NCBI RefSeq assembly: GCF_016746095.1
Contig: NZ_JAERTY010000002.1
Coordinates: 372,001 to 436,000, forward strand
DNA from: Sphingobacterium faecale
GTDB taxonomy: Bacteria; Bacteroidota; Bacteroidia; Sphingobacteriales; Sphingobacteriaceae
Direction: 5' to 3'
Length of the DNA stretch: 64,000 bases
Both the position numbers and the translations under genes were made by a program. The notes beneath the pieces are model-generated. The model did not search any database. It saw only the letters and a list, made by a program, of their open reading frames with translations, and was not told where the DNA came from. Shown here in pieces: positions 1 through 9,317 of the stretch (position 1 is its first letter; each line of letters begins with the position of its first letter).

Positions 1-1268
1 ACACCATGCTGGCTCAGATTATACGTATGGTGCAGGATGCCCAGGGCTCTAAGGCACCTGTACAGAAGCTGGTGGATAAAATCGCAGGTGTCTTTGTTCC
101 TGTTGTCATCGGTATTGCTGTAGTCACGGCTCTATTGTGGACTGTGCTTGGTGGCGAGCACGCTTGGGTGATGGGGCTGATCTCTGCCGTTACAGTCTTA
201 GTGATAGCCTGCCCTTGTGCTTTGGGGCTGGCGACACCAACGGCGATTATGGTCGGTGTGGGCAAAGCCGCTGGAAGCGGTATATTGATCAAAGATGCCG
301 AAAGTTTACAGTTGGCCAAAAATATTACAGCAGTAGTATTGGACAAGACAGGGACGATAACCGAAGGAAAGCCCAAGGTTATGTCCGAGTATTGGGTGGA
401 GGACAATATACAGAATAAGCAGATCTTGTTTTCGATCGAACGAAAATCAGAACACCCCTTGGCTGATGCTGTTGTGCATCATTTGGAAGGCTATAGCTCA
501 CTGCTTCTGGAACGCTTTGAGAGTATTACTGGACAGGGGGTGGAAGCGGTATTAGATGGAGAGCTTTATCTAGTGGGCAATCCTGCACTGCTGTCTGCAC
601 ATCAAGTGGAGGTTCCCGAAGAGGTCGCTAGAATAGCATCATCTTGGGCAGCTATGGCGCAGACAGTGATATGGTTTGCAACGAATAGTAAAGTGTTGGG
701 AATAATGGCTATAGCCGATAAGGTGAAAGAAAACTCAAAAATGGCTATTAGGACATTACAGAGCAAGGGGATTACGGTCTATATGATGACAGGCGACAAT
801 ACTTCGACTGCAGCGGCTATTGCGGAGCAGACAGGTATTACGACTTACAGGGCAGAGGTGTTGCCTCATCAAAAAGCCGAATTTGTAAAGGAGTTACAGG
901 CACAGGGGCACATCGTTGCGATGGTGGGAGATGGTATTAATGACAGTAGTGCACTAGCCACTGCCGATGTAAGTATTGCGATGGGCAAGGGATCTGATAT
1001 CGCTATGGATGTAGCCAAGATGACCATTATTTCATCCGATCTGCTGAAAATTCCTCAGGCGATAAAAATCTCCAAACAGACCGTGGCAACGATCAAACAG
1101 AATCTTTTCTGGGCATTCATATACAATTTGATCGGTATCCCTTTAGCCGCGGGGCTGCTTTATCCCATCAATGGTTTCTTGTTAAATCCGATGATTGCAG
1201 GAGCAGCTATGGCATTAAGCAGTGTTAGTGTGGTGAGCAACAGTTTGTGGCTCAAGATCAAAAAATAG
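1..1268 (+). CDS. copA: Cu+-translocating P-type ATPase, C-terminal part (cut by window start)
   Basis: The frame is open at the left edge, so this is the C-terminal 420 or so residues of a longer P1B-type ATPase. Counted from the ATG at position 6, it shows the membrane metal-site motif CPC near residues 68-70, the phosphorylation motif DKTGT near 112, an HP motif near 150 (SEHPLAD), TGDN in the nucleotide region and the hinge GDGIND near 308. The last membrane segments contain YN and [13 protein letters not shown], which fit the Cu+-exporting P1B-1 subgroup. It would export cytosolic Cu+ across the inner membrane. The N-terminal metal-binding domain and first helices lie outside the window. 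A 71-residue HMA-domain protein follows 35 bp downstream and probably shares the transcript. The ATP-driven metal pump call is near certain; the Cu+ assignment is inferred from motifs. Confidence 0.95.
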   Translation, partial: TMLAQIIRMVQDAQGSKAPVQKLVDKIAGVFVPVVIGIAVVTALLWTVLGGEHAWVMGLISAVTVLVIACPCALGLATPTAIMVGVGKAAGSGILIKDAESLQLAKNITAVVLDKTGTITEGKPKVMSEYWVEDNIQNKQILFSIERKSEHPLADAVVHHLEGYSSLLLERFESITGQGVEAVLDGELYLVGNPALLSAHQVEVPEEVARIASSWAAMAQTVIWFATNSKVLGIMAIADKVKENSKMAIRTLQSKGITVYMMTGDNTSTAAAIAEQTGITTYRAEVLPHQKAEFVKELQAQGHIVAMVGDGINDSSALATADVSIAMGKGSDIAMDVAKMTIISSDLLKIPQAIKISKQTVATIKQNLFWAFIYNLIGIPLAAGLLYPINGFLLNPMIAGAAMALSSVSVVSNSLWLKIKK

Positions 1269-1303
1269 AAATCATTTTTAAACAACAATAAATCAAGTAT
1301 AAT

Positions 1304-1519
1304 ATGGAAACTCAAAAATTTCAATTTAAAACTAATATCAACTGTGGCGGATGTGTCACTAAGGTTACCCCTTATCTGGATAAAGCAGAGGGAATTGAAT
1401 CGTGGGAAGTAGATACGGCAAATAGGGATAAAATCCTTACTGTCAATTCTACCAATATCGACGCAGATAAAATTATCGCTACAGTCAAAGAAGCAGGTTT
1501 TAATATCGAGCAGATTTAA
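1304..1519 (+). CDS. Small heavy-metal-associated (HMA) domain protein, CopZ-like
   Basis: This 71-residue protein is a single HMA domain (beta-alpha-beta-beta-alpha-beta). Its metal-binding motif is CGGC near residues 12-15, preceded by a Thr/Asn stretch as in copper chaperones and in the soluble domains of copper ATPases. The usual M-x-C-x-x-C methionine is absent. It lies 35 bp after the copper ATPase gene on the same strand and is followed by a strong hairpin, so the two genes probably form a copper-efflux unit in which this protein delivers Cu+ to the pump. Which metal it binds cannot be proven from sequence. Confidence 0.85.
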   Translation: METQKFQFKTNINCGGCVTKVTPYLDKAEGIESWEVDTANRDKILTVNSTNIDADKIIATVKEAGFNIEQI

Positions 1520-1532
1520 TGCTAACAAATGG

Positions 1533-1575
1533 AAAAAAGGGGTCTCATAAGTGAATTATGGCCCCCCCCTTTTTT
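1533..1575 (+). terminator. Rho-independent terminator after the copper genes
   Basis: An A6G4 arm pairs with a C/T-rich arm ending in TTTTTT. An inner inverted repeat, CATAA...TTATG, extends the stem. It lies 14 bp after the HMA-protein stop codon. The A and T tracts on both sides would allow it to work in either direction, also for the convergent Lrp-family gene. Confidence 0.75.
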
Positions 1576-1636
1576 GTTATAGATATTGGCTTTAGATTCC
1601 TGTTTATTTTACCTAGACATTCTTTTTCCCTAATAC

Positions 1637-2098
1637 CTAAAATGGTAATGCCGTAGTCTGTTTGATATAGCGCATGACGAAGGAACTCTGAATCTTACTC
1701 ACTTCCGGTATGGCCGATAGCTTTCCTGAAGCAAATGCGTTGTAGGCCTCAGGGCTGCTCACCACCACCTTTAGTACGATGTCGAATATACCTCCTGTTA
1801 CGTAGGCATCCATAACTTCATCGAGGGCCGTAATCTGTTCCAAAAAACGATCTACATGTACCTTTTGCTGGCTGATCAGGGATACATTGACGATGACCGT
1901 AAAATTTAGCCCGACTTTTTCCTGATCCAAGATGGCGACATACTCTTTGATGTAACCTTCATGTTCCAGTCGTTTTATCCGTTCGTAAACCGATGTGCGG
2001 GACATATGCAAGCGTTCTGTCAGTTCATTGATGTCAAATTTTGCATTCCGCTGGAGCTCCCTCAATAGTGCTTTTTCTTGGCTGCTTAATTTTTCCAT
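1637..2098 (-). CDS. Lrp/AsnC family transcriptional regulator
   Basis: This is a 153-residue protein of typical Lrp/AsnC length. An N-terminal winged helix-turn-helix occupies residues 5-60 (LLRELQRNAKFDINELTERL, then a recognition helix with SRTSVYERIKRLE). A RAM-type ligand-binding and oligomerisation domain occupies about 65-150, with the family feature DEVMDAYVTGGIFDIVLKV. It is divergent from the DMT transporter gene with 149 bp between the two starts. This is the classic arrangement of an Lrp-family regulator controlling an amino-acid or metabolite exporter, so it probably regulates that transporter. The ligand is unknown. Confidence 0.9.
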   Translation of the reverse strand: MEKLSSQEKALLRELQRNAKFDINELTERLHMSRTSVYERIKRLEHEGYIKEYVAILDQEKVGLNFTVIVNVSLISQQKVHVDRFLEQITALDEVMDAYVTGGIFDIVLKVVVSSPEAYNAFASGKLSAIPEVSKIQSSFVMRYIKQTTALPF

Positions 2099-2199
2099 TG
2101 TATTTATTCCGAATATGACCTGTTTTATCTACTGTTTTCTGTTTTAAATCCCAAAAATAGGTTATTTCATGGATTATATTTGTGTTTGAAACTTGTTTG

Positions 2200-2229
2200 T
2201 TGGTTGTAAAACAGTATTTGATAGATTTG
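2200..2229 (+). promoter_or_regulatory. Candidate Bacteroidota-type promoter for the DMT exporter gene
   Basis: A TTG at 2200-2202 is followed after 19 bp by TAGATTTG at 2222-2229. This fits the Bacteroidetes -33 (TTG) and -7 (TAnnTTTG) consensus. The exporter ATG lies 18 bp downstream. The site sits in the divergent intergenic region shared with the Lrp-family gene, where such a regulator would be expected to act. Confidence 0.4.
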
Positions 2230-2247
2230 TCCGTACAGAATTAAACT

Positions 2248-3240
2248 ATGAACAGGTACGTGTGGATTGTTGCTCTTGGTGCATTGAGTTATGGAATGTT
2301 ATCTTCCTTTGCTAAGGTAGCGTATGGACAGGGATACAGCGCTGCGGAGGTAACTTTTATTCAAGGGGTTGTTGGGACTATAATTCTCTGGATTGCTTCT
2401 TTTGTTCAGCGTCTCCGAAGTGGGAAAAAAGACGATCTACCAACAGCAGCTGTACGCTGTAAGCTTCTTTTGGCTGGAGCTTGTATGGGGATTGCTACTT
2501 ATTTATATTATCTTTCGGTGCAGTACATAACAGCATCTCTGGCGATAGTTTTACTCATGCAGATGGCTTGGATGAGCATGTTTGCGGAGTGGATGGTGTT
2601 AGGTCGACCTCCGCATCTCAAGCAGCTGGGAGCTGCTGCTTTTATCCTATTTGCAACATTTCTAGCAGGCGGATTTACTGGGTTTACCACCAAGGACTTC
2701 TCGTTGCTGGGCATTACTCTGGCATTATCTTCTGCGGTCTTGTATTGTTTTTATATTCTATTCACCAGCGAATTGGGTAAAGGGATGCATTTCTTGGAAA
2801 AGGGGGCTCTGATGACGACAGGTTCTACCCTTGCTATTTTTTTGATCAACTGCAATTCCTTATATTACAGTACCCATATTGATGGAGGCCTTTTTCAATG
2901 GGGGCTTTTCTTAGCGATATTCGGTACGGTAATCCCACCTATATGCTTTAGCGTAGGGATGCCCAAGCTTGGGCCTGGATTGAGTGCCATACTCCTTACA
3001 TTAGAGCTCCCAACAGCTATATTGTGTGCATTTTTCGTTCTTAACGAGCAGATTTTGTTCACACAGTTGATCGGTATAGCACTATTGTTTATAGCACTTA
3101 TCTATATCAATCTGTCTTCAGATAGTACCCATAAAAATAGATTAGATAGCGGTGGGAGTCATAGGATACCGTCTGTGACTTCAATATCTAGTAACGAAGA
3201 CATACGTAAACCAAATTGTTTACCAGTGGAACAAAGTTGA
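2248..3240 (+). CDS. DMT superfamily (EamA-like) transporter
   Basis: This 330-residue integral membrane protein has about ten hydrophobic helices in two EamA-type halves. Examples are the N-terminal MNRYVWIVALGALSYGMLSS, and LLTLELPTAILCAFFVLNE with IGIALLFIALIYINL near the end. DMT carriers of this type usually export amino acids or metabolites or act as nucleotide-sugar or drug carriers. The divergent Lrp-family regulator favours amino-acid export. The last 35 residues or so are polar and unlike a transporter tail. Their coding sequence overlaps an inverted repeat at 3222-3259 and the edge of a decayed minus-strand gene, so the original C-terminus may have been replaced. Confidence 0.88.
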   Translation: MNRYVWIVALGALSYGMLSSFAKVAYGQGYSAAEVTFIQGVVGTIILWIASFVQRLRSGKKDDLPTAAVRCKLLLAGACMGIATYLYYLSVQYITASLAIVLLMQMAWMSMFAEWMVLGRPPHLKQLGAAAFILFATFLAGGFTGFTTKDFSLLGITLALSSAVLYCFYILFTSELGKGMHFLEKGALMTTGSTLAIFLINCNSLYYSTHIDGGLFQWGLFLAIFGTVIPPICFSVGMPKLGPGLSAILLTLELPTAILCAFFVLNEQILFTQLIGIALLFIALIYINLSSDSTHKNRLDSGGSHRIPSVTSISSNEDIRKPNCLPVEQS

Positions 3241-3494
3241 GTACTGGTGTTCCACTGGTCAAAATACCTAAATACAAGTGTGATTAATGCCTGATAGTTA
3301 GCGTGAAATATGGATCGTGGAGATCGATAGCGCTTTAATTCCGATGCCGTAACCGCTATCTCTTTCGTCACATAACCTACATAGCTTACAATCAGAACGG
3401 GACGTTCGATAGGTACTTCTAATTTCTGACGATTCCATGTCGTTATTCTCTTGCCCATAAGGAAAAAGAACAAAATTCCCAATGTCAGGATCAA
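3159..3494 (-). pseudogene. Remnant of a SusC/RagA-type N-terminal domain
   Basis: A 111-codon open frame on the minus strand contains VLIVSYVGYVTKEIAV about halfway along. This matches the signature strand of the carboxypeptidase-regulatory-like domain (usually xLxFSYVGYxTxEVxV) at the N-terminus of SusC-like receptors. Nothing before or after the motif continues as a receptor, and neither a signal peptide nor a plug domain follows. The frame overlaps the 3' end of the transporter gene. I read it as a decayed fragment left by an ancient insertion or rearrangement. A real small gene is possible but unlikely. Confidence 0.45.
3222..3259. repeat. 12-bp inverted repeat around the DMT gene stop codon
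   Basis: ACCAGTGGAACA at 3222-3233 is exactly complementary to TGTTCCACTGGT at 3248-3259, with a 14-bp loop that contains the TGA stop of the transporter gene. It may act as a transcription terminator, although no clear T run follows, or it may mark the boundary of the rearrangement that left the SusC fragment next door. Confidence 0.6.
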
Positions 3495-4189
3495 GGTTTT
3501 GGTGATAAATGATGCATTCGATCTTTTGGCTGATGCTGTATTTTTATTAAGTGGGTGGTTTTATATAACGAAAATGCTTAAAGCTATTGAATCGTGAAAA
3601 AAATTTCGTTTTGTTTCGAACTGTGATAAATCTGCCTTTTGGTGTATCGGGTACGATAATCTTTGTTAAAAAAGTAAGTAAAGTATGTTTTTTAGACTCT
3701 AAAAATTAGTTTATTTTTCGTTTTTTGTTAAAATAAGTTTTGTAATTACTTTAATTGTTTTTAATTTGCTGTTGTTTTAGTTTCGTATTACTTCAAGTTG
3801 TTGTATTTTACGAGAAGCTATACCAATGTTAAATATTTTATGATGGATCCGATGTTTTTTCTGTTTAATGATGTTGATTTTCTTTACAGCGATTATTTTA
3901 GGGGGAATGCTTAATGTTTTGTTAACTCAGAGTTTGTTCCTTTTTAATACCTGAAGATTAGTTTTGCAGCAGATTTTGTTCGTCAGGATTTTAGATAATA
4001 TAAAATGAAGAGATAAGAAAGTTTTTGAAAATAAAGGGGTTGTAAACTTAACCATTTTAACCACTTTTATTAACCTCTAAATATGTATTCCTTTTTTGCT
4101 TTTAACAAGTTTTCTTGCTTGAATGCAAATGTTGTAGGGTTTCAGGAAATTTCGTCTCATGTAAAATTTAAACCAAATAGTTATCATAT
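3495..4189. other. AT-rich intergenic region without recognisable genes
   Basis: About 700 bp of low-GC sequence with long T and A tracts separates the decayed SusC fragment from the first SusCD operon. It probably carries the promoter of that operon, but I could not single out a convincing TTG / TAnnTTTG pair. No RNA gene or coding frame is recognised. Confidence 0.5.
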
Positions 4190-7100
4190 ATGGAAATACG
4201 TTACATTGTTTTATGGGTATTTTTGGCCATTTCCTATTTTTGTAGCACTTCAGTGCAGGCGCAAGAAAGAAATGTGTCAGGTATCGTAAAGGATTTGAAA
4301 ACAGGTAAGCCACTTGCAGGAGTAAGTGTTCTTTCTAAGCTTAAACGCACTACTGTATCGACGGATGAAAATGGGGGTTTCTCTCTCCTGAGTTCGGCAA
4401 AAGACACATTAGAGTTTAAGTTTGTCGGTTATAACTTGATGTTAGAACCCGTACATGACAGAAACGTAATCGAAGTTCAACTTTCTGAAGACGAGTCCGA
4501 GATTGACGAAGTTACGGTAGTTGCCTTCGGTACGCAGAAGAAGTCCAGTATTGTAGGAGCTATTACTACAGTCAATACCAAAGATCTACAGGTGCCTTCA
4601 TCTAACCTGACTTCCGCATTTGCTGGCCGGATTCCCGGTATGATTGCATTTTCTCCTTCGGGAGAGCCAGGAGCGGATAATGCTGAGTTTTTCATCCGGG
4701 GTGTGACCACCTTTGGGTACCAATCCTCTCCATTAATTCTAATTGATGGATTTGAATCTACTACGGACAACCTAGCTCGTCTTCAACCGGATGATATCGA
4801 GTCTTTCTCTGTGCTTAAGGATGCCTCAGCTACCGTATTGTATGGTGCGCGTGGTGCTAATGGTATCATTATGATTACGACCAAATCTGGAAAAGAAGGG
4901 CCGGTCAAATTGAGTGCCCGTGTGGATTATCACATCGCTGCGCCTGTGCAACAGATTGAAATGGTTGACGGGGTATCCTATATGAGGTTATACAATGAAG
5001 CGAGGACCACAAGAACACCTCTTTTAGAACCCTATTATTCTGAGCAAAAAATTCAATCGACAATGAATGGAGAAGATCCGATGTTGTACCCTAATGTCGA
5101 TTGGTACAATTATTTATTTAACAAGTCGGTGAGTAACAAAAAGGTCAATCTGAATATCTCCGGTGGCGGGCAGGTTGCTACTTACTATGTTGCTTTTGGA
5201 GCTGATAAAGAGTCTGGGTTGTTGAAGGTTGATAACAAAAATAATTTTAATAATAATATTGATATCGGTCGTTATAATGTTCGTACCAACGTAGTGTTTA
5301 AGCTTAGCCCAACGACTAAATTAGATACACGGATTCAGGCAAGGTATGAAAAATACAATGGTCCATTTCATTCTGCAACCAGTATTTTTAATAGGGTAAT
5401 GAATATTAACCCAGTCGATTTTGCACCCTATTATTTACCCGATGCAGCAAATTTGTATTCCGAGCACATTCTATTCGGTAATAAATATACGGAGAGCGGG
5501 CTGATGCCCAATCCTTATGCAGAAATGGTAAGGGGGTACGAAGATCGCAATGAGAATAATGTGATTGCCCAAGCGACTCTATTTCAGGATTTAGATTTTT
5601 TCACTAAAGGGCTTAAATTTCAAGGGAAGGCTTCAGCAACAACCTGGGGACGTTACGCTGGGCGTAGAAGTTATGATCCCTATTATTACGATATTGACAA
5701 GTATAATCAGGTGACAGGGGAATATAGTCTACTATTGCTTAATCCTACTGGAGGAAAACCTTATTTAGGAAATGTTATTCCGAGTCGTAATTCCAATGGA
5801 CATTTTTACTTCGAAGCTCGGTTTAACTGGGACCGTGTATTTGGTAACCATACTGTTTCAGCAATGACAGTTGGTATGATGGAAGAGAAGTTACTGACTG
5901 CAGGTAATAGTTTTTCTATTTACGAAACCTTACCAGAGCGTAATATGGGAAACTCGGGCCGTTTTTCCTATAGTTATAGCGATCGTTATTTTGCTGAGTT
6001 TGCTTACGGTTACAATGGTTCTGAAAAATTTACAGGAAACAAGCGTTATGGATTCTTTCCTTCTATAGGTGGAGGGTGGATGATTTCCAACGAAAAATTT
6101 TGGGATAATATCCGTCCTGTAATGAACACTTTTAAATTGAGAGGTACGTGGGGTATTGTTGGTAACGATGCGATTGCCGGACGCGCAGGGCGTTTCTTCT
6201 ACCTGTCAGATATTACCTTAGGCGGCGCGGGTTATACCTGGGGCAGTACATTTAATAATGAATATTATGGTTATAGTACGAATAGGTACGCTAATCCAGA
6301 TATCACTTGGGAACAGTCTGAGAAAATAAACTTGGGCTTTGAAATGGGATTTTTTAATGGGGGGTTGAGAATTGAAGGTGACTTTTTTAGAGACTATCGT
6401 AGTAAAATCTATATGATCCGTCAGAATTTCCCTTCTACTGCTGGTTTAGAAGCATCCATCAGTGGGAATGTCGGAGAAGTCAAGTCACAGGGGTTTGATG
6501 GTATGGTAGAATTTAATAAGACTTTCAGTCAGGATTTTTGGATGTCTTTGCGTGGTAATTTTACTTATGCCACTAATAAATATGTCGCGCTTGATGAGAA
6601 AGATTATTCGGACACCTATCTCAAGCGTATAGGTACTAATATCAATCAACCCCGTGGTTTAATCGCTGAGCGTCTTTTTGTCGATCAGCATGAGGTAGAC
6701 AATTCTCCGAAGCAGGATTTTGGAGAGTATAGTGCCGGTGACATTAAGTATATGGACGTGAATGGTGATGGTATCGTCAATTCGAATGATATGGTACCTA
6801 TTGGGTACCCTACAGTTCCGGAGATTCAGTATGGATTCGGGGCTTCTATGGGGTATAAGGCGTTTGACTTTTCCTTCTTTTTTCAAGGGAATGCGCGCAC
6901 TTCATTTTTTATCAATGCAAGTGATAGTGGGATAGCGCCATTTGTGGATCATCGTAATGCATTGGCTATTATAGCCAAAGATTACTGGAGTGAGACTAAT
7001 CCTAATGTTCATGCATTTTGGCCACGGTTATCAACCAATGCTATGACCAATAATACCCGCAATTCAACTTGGTGGTTGCGAGACGGCGGATTTCTACGTC

Positions 7101-7297
7101 TGAAGTCCGTAGAATTTGGTTACAGTCCAAAAGGACTAGAACGTTTCGGAATCAAAAAAGGCTCCCGGTTGTATTTTAGCTCTCAAAACGTACTCGTTCT
7201 GAGCAGTTTTAAACTATGGGATCCTGAGATGGGAAGTAAAGGTTTAGGATATCCTCCTAACAGACGTTTTAATGTAGGTTTTCAATTGATTTTTTAA
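4190..7297 (+). CDS. SusC/RagA family TonB-linked outer-membrane receptor (locus 1)
   Basis: This 1035-residue protein carries out TonB-dependent uptake through the outer membrane. A Sec signal peptide spans residues 1-24 (ending TSVQAQ). A carboxypeptidase-regulatory-like domain follows at about 29-105 (GIVKDLKTGKPLAGVSVL, with FKFVGY). The TonB box and plug region are at about 110-230 (EVTVVAFGTQKKSSIVGAI; FFIRGVTTFG; LYGARGANGIIMITTKSG). The remainder is a 22-strand-type barrel ending in an aromatic residue (QLIF). There is no STN domain, so unlike locus 2 it does not signal directly to an anti-sigma factor. The stop codon overlaps the start of the SusD gene by one base, which indicates translational coupling. 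The substrate is unknown; the EEP enzymes at the end of the operon hint at a phosphate-containing ligand. Confidence 0.96.
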   Translation: MEIRYIVLWVFLAISYFCSTSVQAQERNVSGIVKDLKTGKPLAGVSVLSKLKRTTVSTDENGGFSLLSSAKDTLEFKFVGYNLMLEPVHDRNVIEVQLSEDESEIDEVTVVAFGTQKKSSIVGAITTVNTKDLQVPSSNLTSAFAGRIPGMIAFSPSGEPGADNAEFFIRGVTTFGYQSSPLILIDGFESTTDNLARLQPDDIESFSVLKDASATVLYGARGANGIIMITTKSGKEGPVKLSARVDYHIAAPVQQIEMVDGVSYMRLYNEARTTRTPLLEPYYSEQKIQSTMNGEDPMLYPNVDWYNYLFNKSVSNKKVNLNISGGGQVATYYVAFGADKESGLLKVDNKNNFNNNIDIGRYNVRTNVVFKLSPTTKLDTRIQARYEKYNGPFHSATSIFNRVMNINPVDFAPYYLPDAANLYSEHILFGNKYTESGLMPNPYAEMVRGYEDRNENNVIAQATLFQDLDFFTKGLKFQGKASATTWGRYAGRRSYDPYYYDIDKYNQVTGEYSLLLLNPTGGKPYLGNVIPSRNSNGHFYFEARFNWDRVFGNHTVSAMTVGMMEEKLLTAGNSFSIYETLPERNMGNSGRFSYSYSDRYFAEFAYGYNGSEKFTGNKRYGFFPSIGGGWMISNEKFWDNIRPVMNTFKLRGTWGIVGNDAIAGRAGRFFYLSDITLGGAGYTWGSTFNNEYYGYSTNRYANPDITWEQSEKINLGFEMGFFNGGLRIEGDFFRDYRSKIYMIRQNFPSTAGLEASISGNVGEVKSQGFDGMVEFNKTFSQDFWMSLRGNFTYATNKYVALDEKDYSDTYLKRIGTNINQPRGLIAERLFVDQHEVDNSPKQDFGEYSAGDIKYMDVNGDGIVNSNDMVPIGYPTVPEIQYGFGASMGYKAFDFSFFFQGNARTSFFINASDSGIAPFVDHRNALAIIAKDYWSETNPNVHAFWPRLSTNAMTNNTRNSTWWLRDGGFLRLKSVEFGYSPKGLERFGIKKGSRLYFSSQNVLVLSSFKLWDPEMGSKGLGYPPNRRFNVGFQLIF

Positions 7298-9270
7298 TGA
7301 GAATGAAGATGAAAAAAGTTGTACTGGTCGCAGCATGCGGCATAGCTCTGACACTTTCGGGCTGTACCAAATATTTGGATGTGGTACCGGATAATACGCT
7401 GAAGTTAGAGAATATATTTAATTTAAAGCAAGATGCATACGATGCATTAGCCAAGGTTTATAGTTATATACCAGGTGATGATATCACCCATGGCAGTTCT
7501 TGGTTGCTGGGTGATGAGTGGCTGGCGCGTTTGGACTTGAACAACGATGATAGATATCTGCGTGGTATGCGTATTATGAGAGGCTTACAATCACAGACAT
7601 CGCCTCAGATAGGCTATTGGTCAGGAACTGGCGCGGGCAAGCCACTTTATGAGGCTATGCGTCAGGCTGACGTATTTTTAGAGAATATAGGTAAAGTTAA
7701 GGACATGACCGATCAGGAAAAGAGAGAATGGTCCGCACAAGTTAAATTCTTAAAGGCCTATTATGCGTTTTTGTTGGTTCGTCATTACGGCCCTATTGTT
7801 ATTATGAAGAAAACAGCAGGTCCTGAGTCCACTAAAGAAGAGCTTTTTATTCCTAGGTCTACGGTCGAAGAGAGTTTTAGTTTTATACTAGGTCTCATTG
7901 ATGAATCGATCCCAGATTTGAAAGAACGTGTTCTTGATAGTGATTTGGGGCAGATTGATAAAGTTGCTGCAATGGCAATGAAAGCTCGAATTATGGTTTA
8001 TCAGGCTAGTCCGTTTTTTAATGGTAACATGGAGTTTTTCGGAGATTTTGTCAACGCTGATGGGCAACCTTTTTTCCCTTTGTCCTATGATAAAGAAAAG
8101 TGGAAAACTGCACTGGATGCTATCAATGAAGCGATCGCAATTTCAGAGCGTAATGGATTGGGGATGTATACTTATCAAAAGGAACCGTTTATTTTTGATC
8201 GACAGGCTTTTGAGAAAAATCCAGACAAGATGAAAACTTTATATGATCTTCGCATGGTAATTACCGACCCTTGGAATAAAGAACTTGTTTGGGGGATGTC
8301 TGGAATCAGCTATCGTTCAGCAGGATTAGGGTCTGCTGCTGCTATTAGGCTACCGACAGGGTATGGAGACGGTCTAGCCAATAGTGCTTCTTTTTCATTC
8401 CAATGGCTAGGTGCATCTTATCAAATGGCAGAGCGCTACTATACAGAAAATGGACTGCCGATAGATGAAGATTTAACTTATGATATGAATGGTAAGCATG
8501 AAGTTGTACGTTTGCCAGGTATAGAGGATAGTGATTATCAACCGCTCCAAGGATATATGCAGCCTGGAGGAGAGACCATTAATCTTTATTTGCGAAGAGA
8601 ACCTCGGTTTTACGCCAATCTAGGTGTTACGGGTGGTTTTTGGCGAGGTCATGGGGTGCGCATCAACACACAGTTTTATTATAATACGGATGGAGGCAGG
8701 AGTGCAACGTACTCTCCAAGTGATTATTTTGCATCAGGAATCGGGGTTCAGAAGTTGACACATCCTGAGTCTCAATCTGGCTATTGGCAACGTGTTATCA
8801 AGTATCCGTTACCTTTAATTCGTATGTCTGATTTGTATTTAATGCGAGCAGAAGCAATGAATGAATACTATGGGCCTAGTGAAGATGTGTACACTGATAT
8901 TAACAAGATCCGTAAGAGGGCAGGAATTCCGGATGTGCAGGAGTCTTGGGGGAACAGCGGTCTTGCTCGTAATCCTAATAAGCATCTAAGCCAAGAAGGA
9001 TTACGTGATATTATCCTACAGGAGCGTTCTATCGAATTTGCATTTGAGGGATTGCGTTTTTGGGATATGTGGCGTTATAAACGTGCGGGACAAGCCTTTT
9101 CTTCGCCTATGTGGGGATGGGATACGGATGGTAAGGATGCCAAAACTTTCTTCGTTTTAGATGTGAAACAGCAGCGTAGATTTACCATTACGGACTACCT
9201 ATGGCCAATAGACTTGAACGAAATGAATACTAATAGTAAATTAATTCAGAACCCTGGCTGGGTTAATTAA
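7297..9270 (+). CDS. SusD/RagB family nutrient-binding lipoprotein (locus 1)
   Basis: This 657-residue surface lipoprotein is the lid of the SusC channel. It has a lipobox (LTLSGC) near residue 23 and the N-terminal pattern CTKYLDVVPDNTLKLENIF. TPR-like helices form the core, and the C-terminal part has the family signatures IRMSDLYLMRAEAMNEYYG, INKIRKRAGIPDV and FEGLRFWDMWRYKRAG. At this length it is on the large side for SusD. The start overlaps the SusC stop by one base; three in-frame ATGs lie close together (7297, 7303, 7309). It acts with the preceding SusC and the two following lipoproteins. Confidence 0.96.
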   Translation: MRMKMKKVVLVAACGIALTLSGCTKYLDVVPDNTLKLENIFNLKQDAYDALAKVYSYIPGDDITHGSSWLLGDEWLARLDLNNDDRYLRGMRIMRGLQSQTSPQIGYWSGTGAGKPLYEAMRQADVFLENIGKVKDMTDQEKREWSAQVKFLKAYYAFLLVRHYGPIVIMKKTAGPESTKEELFIPRSTVEESFSFILGLIDESIPDLKERVLDSDLGQIDKVAAMAMKARIMVYQASPFFNGNMEFFGDFVNADGQPFFPLSYDKEKWKTALDAINEAIAISERNGLGMYTYQKEPFIFDRQAFEKNPDKMKTLYDLRMVITDPWNKELVWGMSGISYRSAGLGSAAAIRLPTGYGDGLANSASFSFQWLGASYQMAERYYTENGLPIDEDLTYDMNGKHEVVRLPGIEDSDYQPLQGYMQPGGETINLYLRREPRFYANLGVTGGFWRGHGVRINTQFYYNTDGGRSATYSPSDYFASGIGVQKLTHPESQSGYWQRVIKYPLPLIRMSDLYLMRAEAMNEYYGPSEDVYTDINKIRKRAGIPDVQESWGNSGLARNPNKHLSQEGLRDIILQERSIEFAFEGLRFWDMWRYKRAGQAFSSPMWGWDTDGKDAKTFFVLDVKQQRRFTITDYLWPIDLNEMNTNSKLIQNPGWVN

Positions 9271-9317
9271 GGGATTGTATAGATTATTTAGTGTATTACT
9301 TTTAGATATGAACAATA

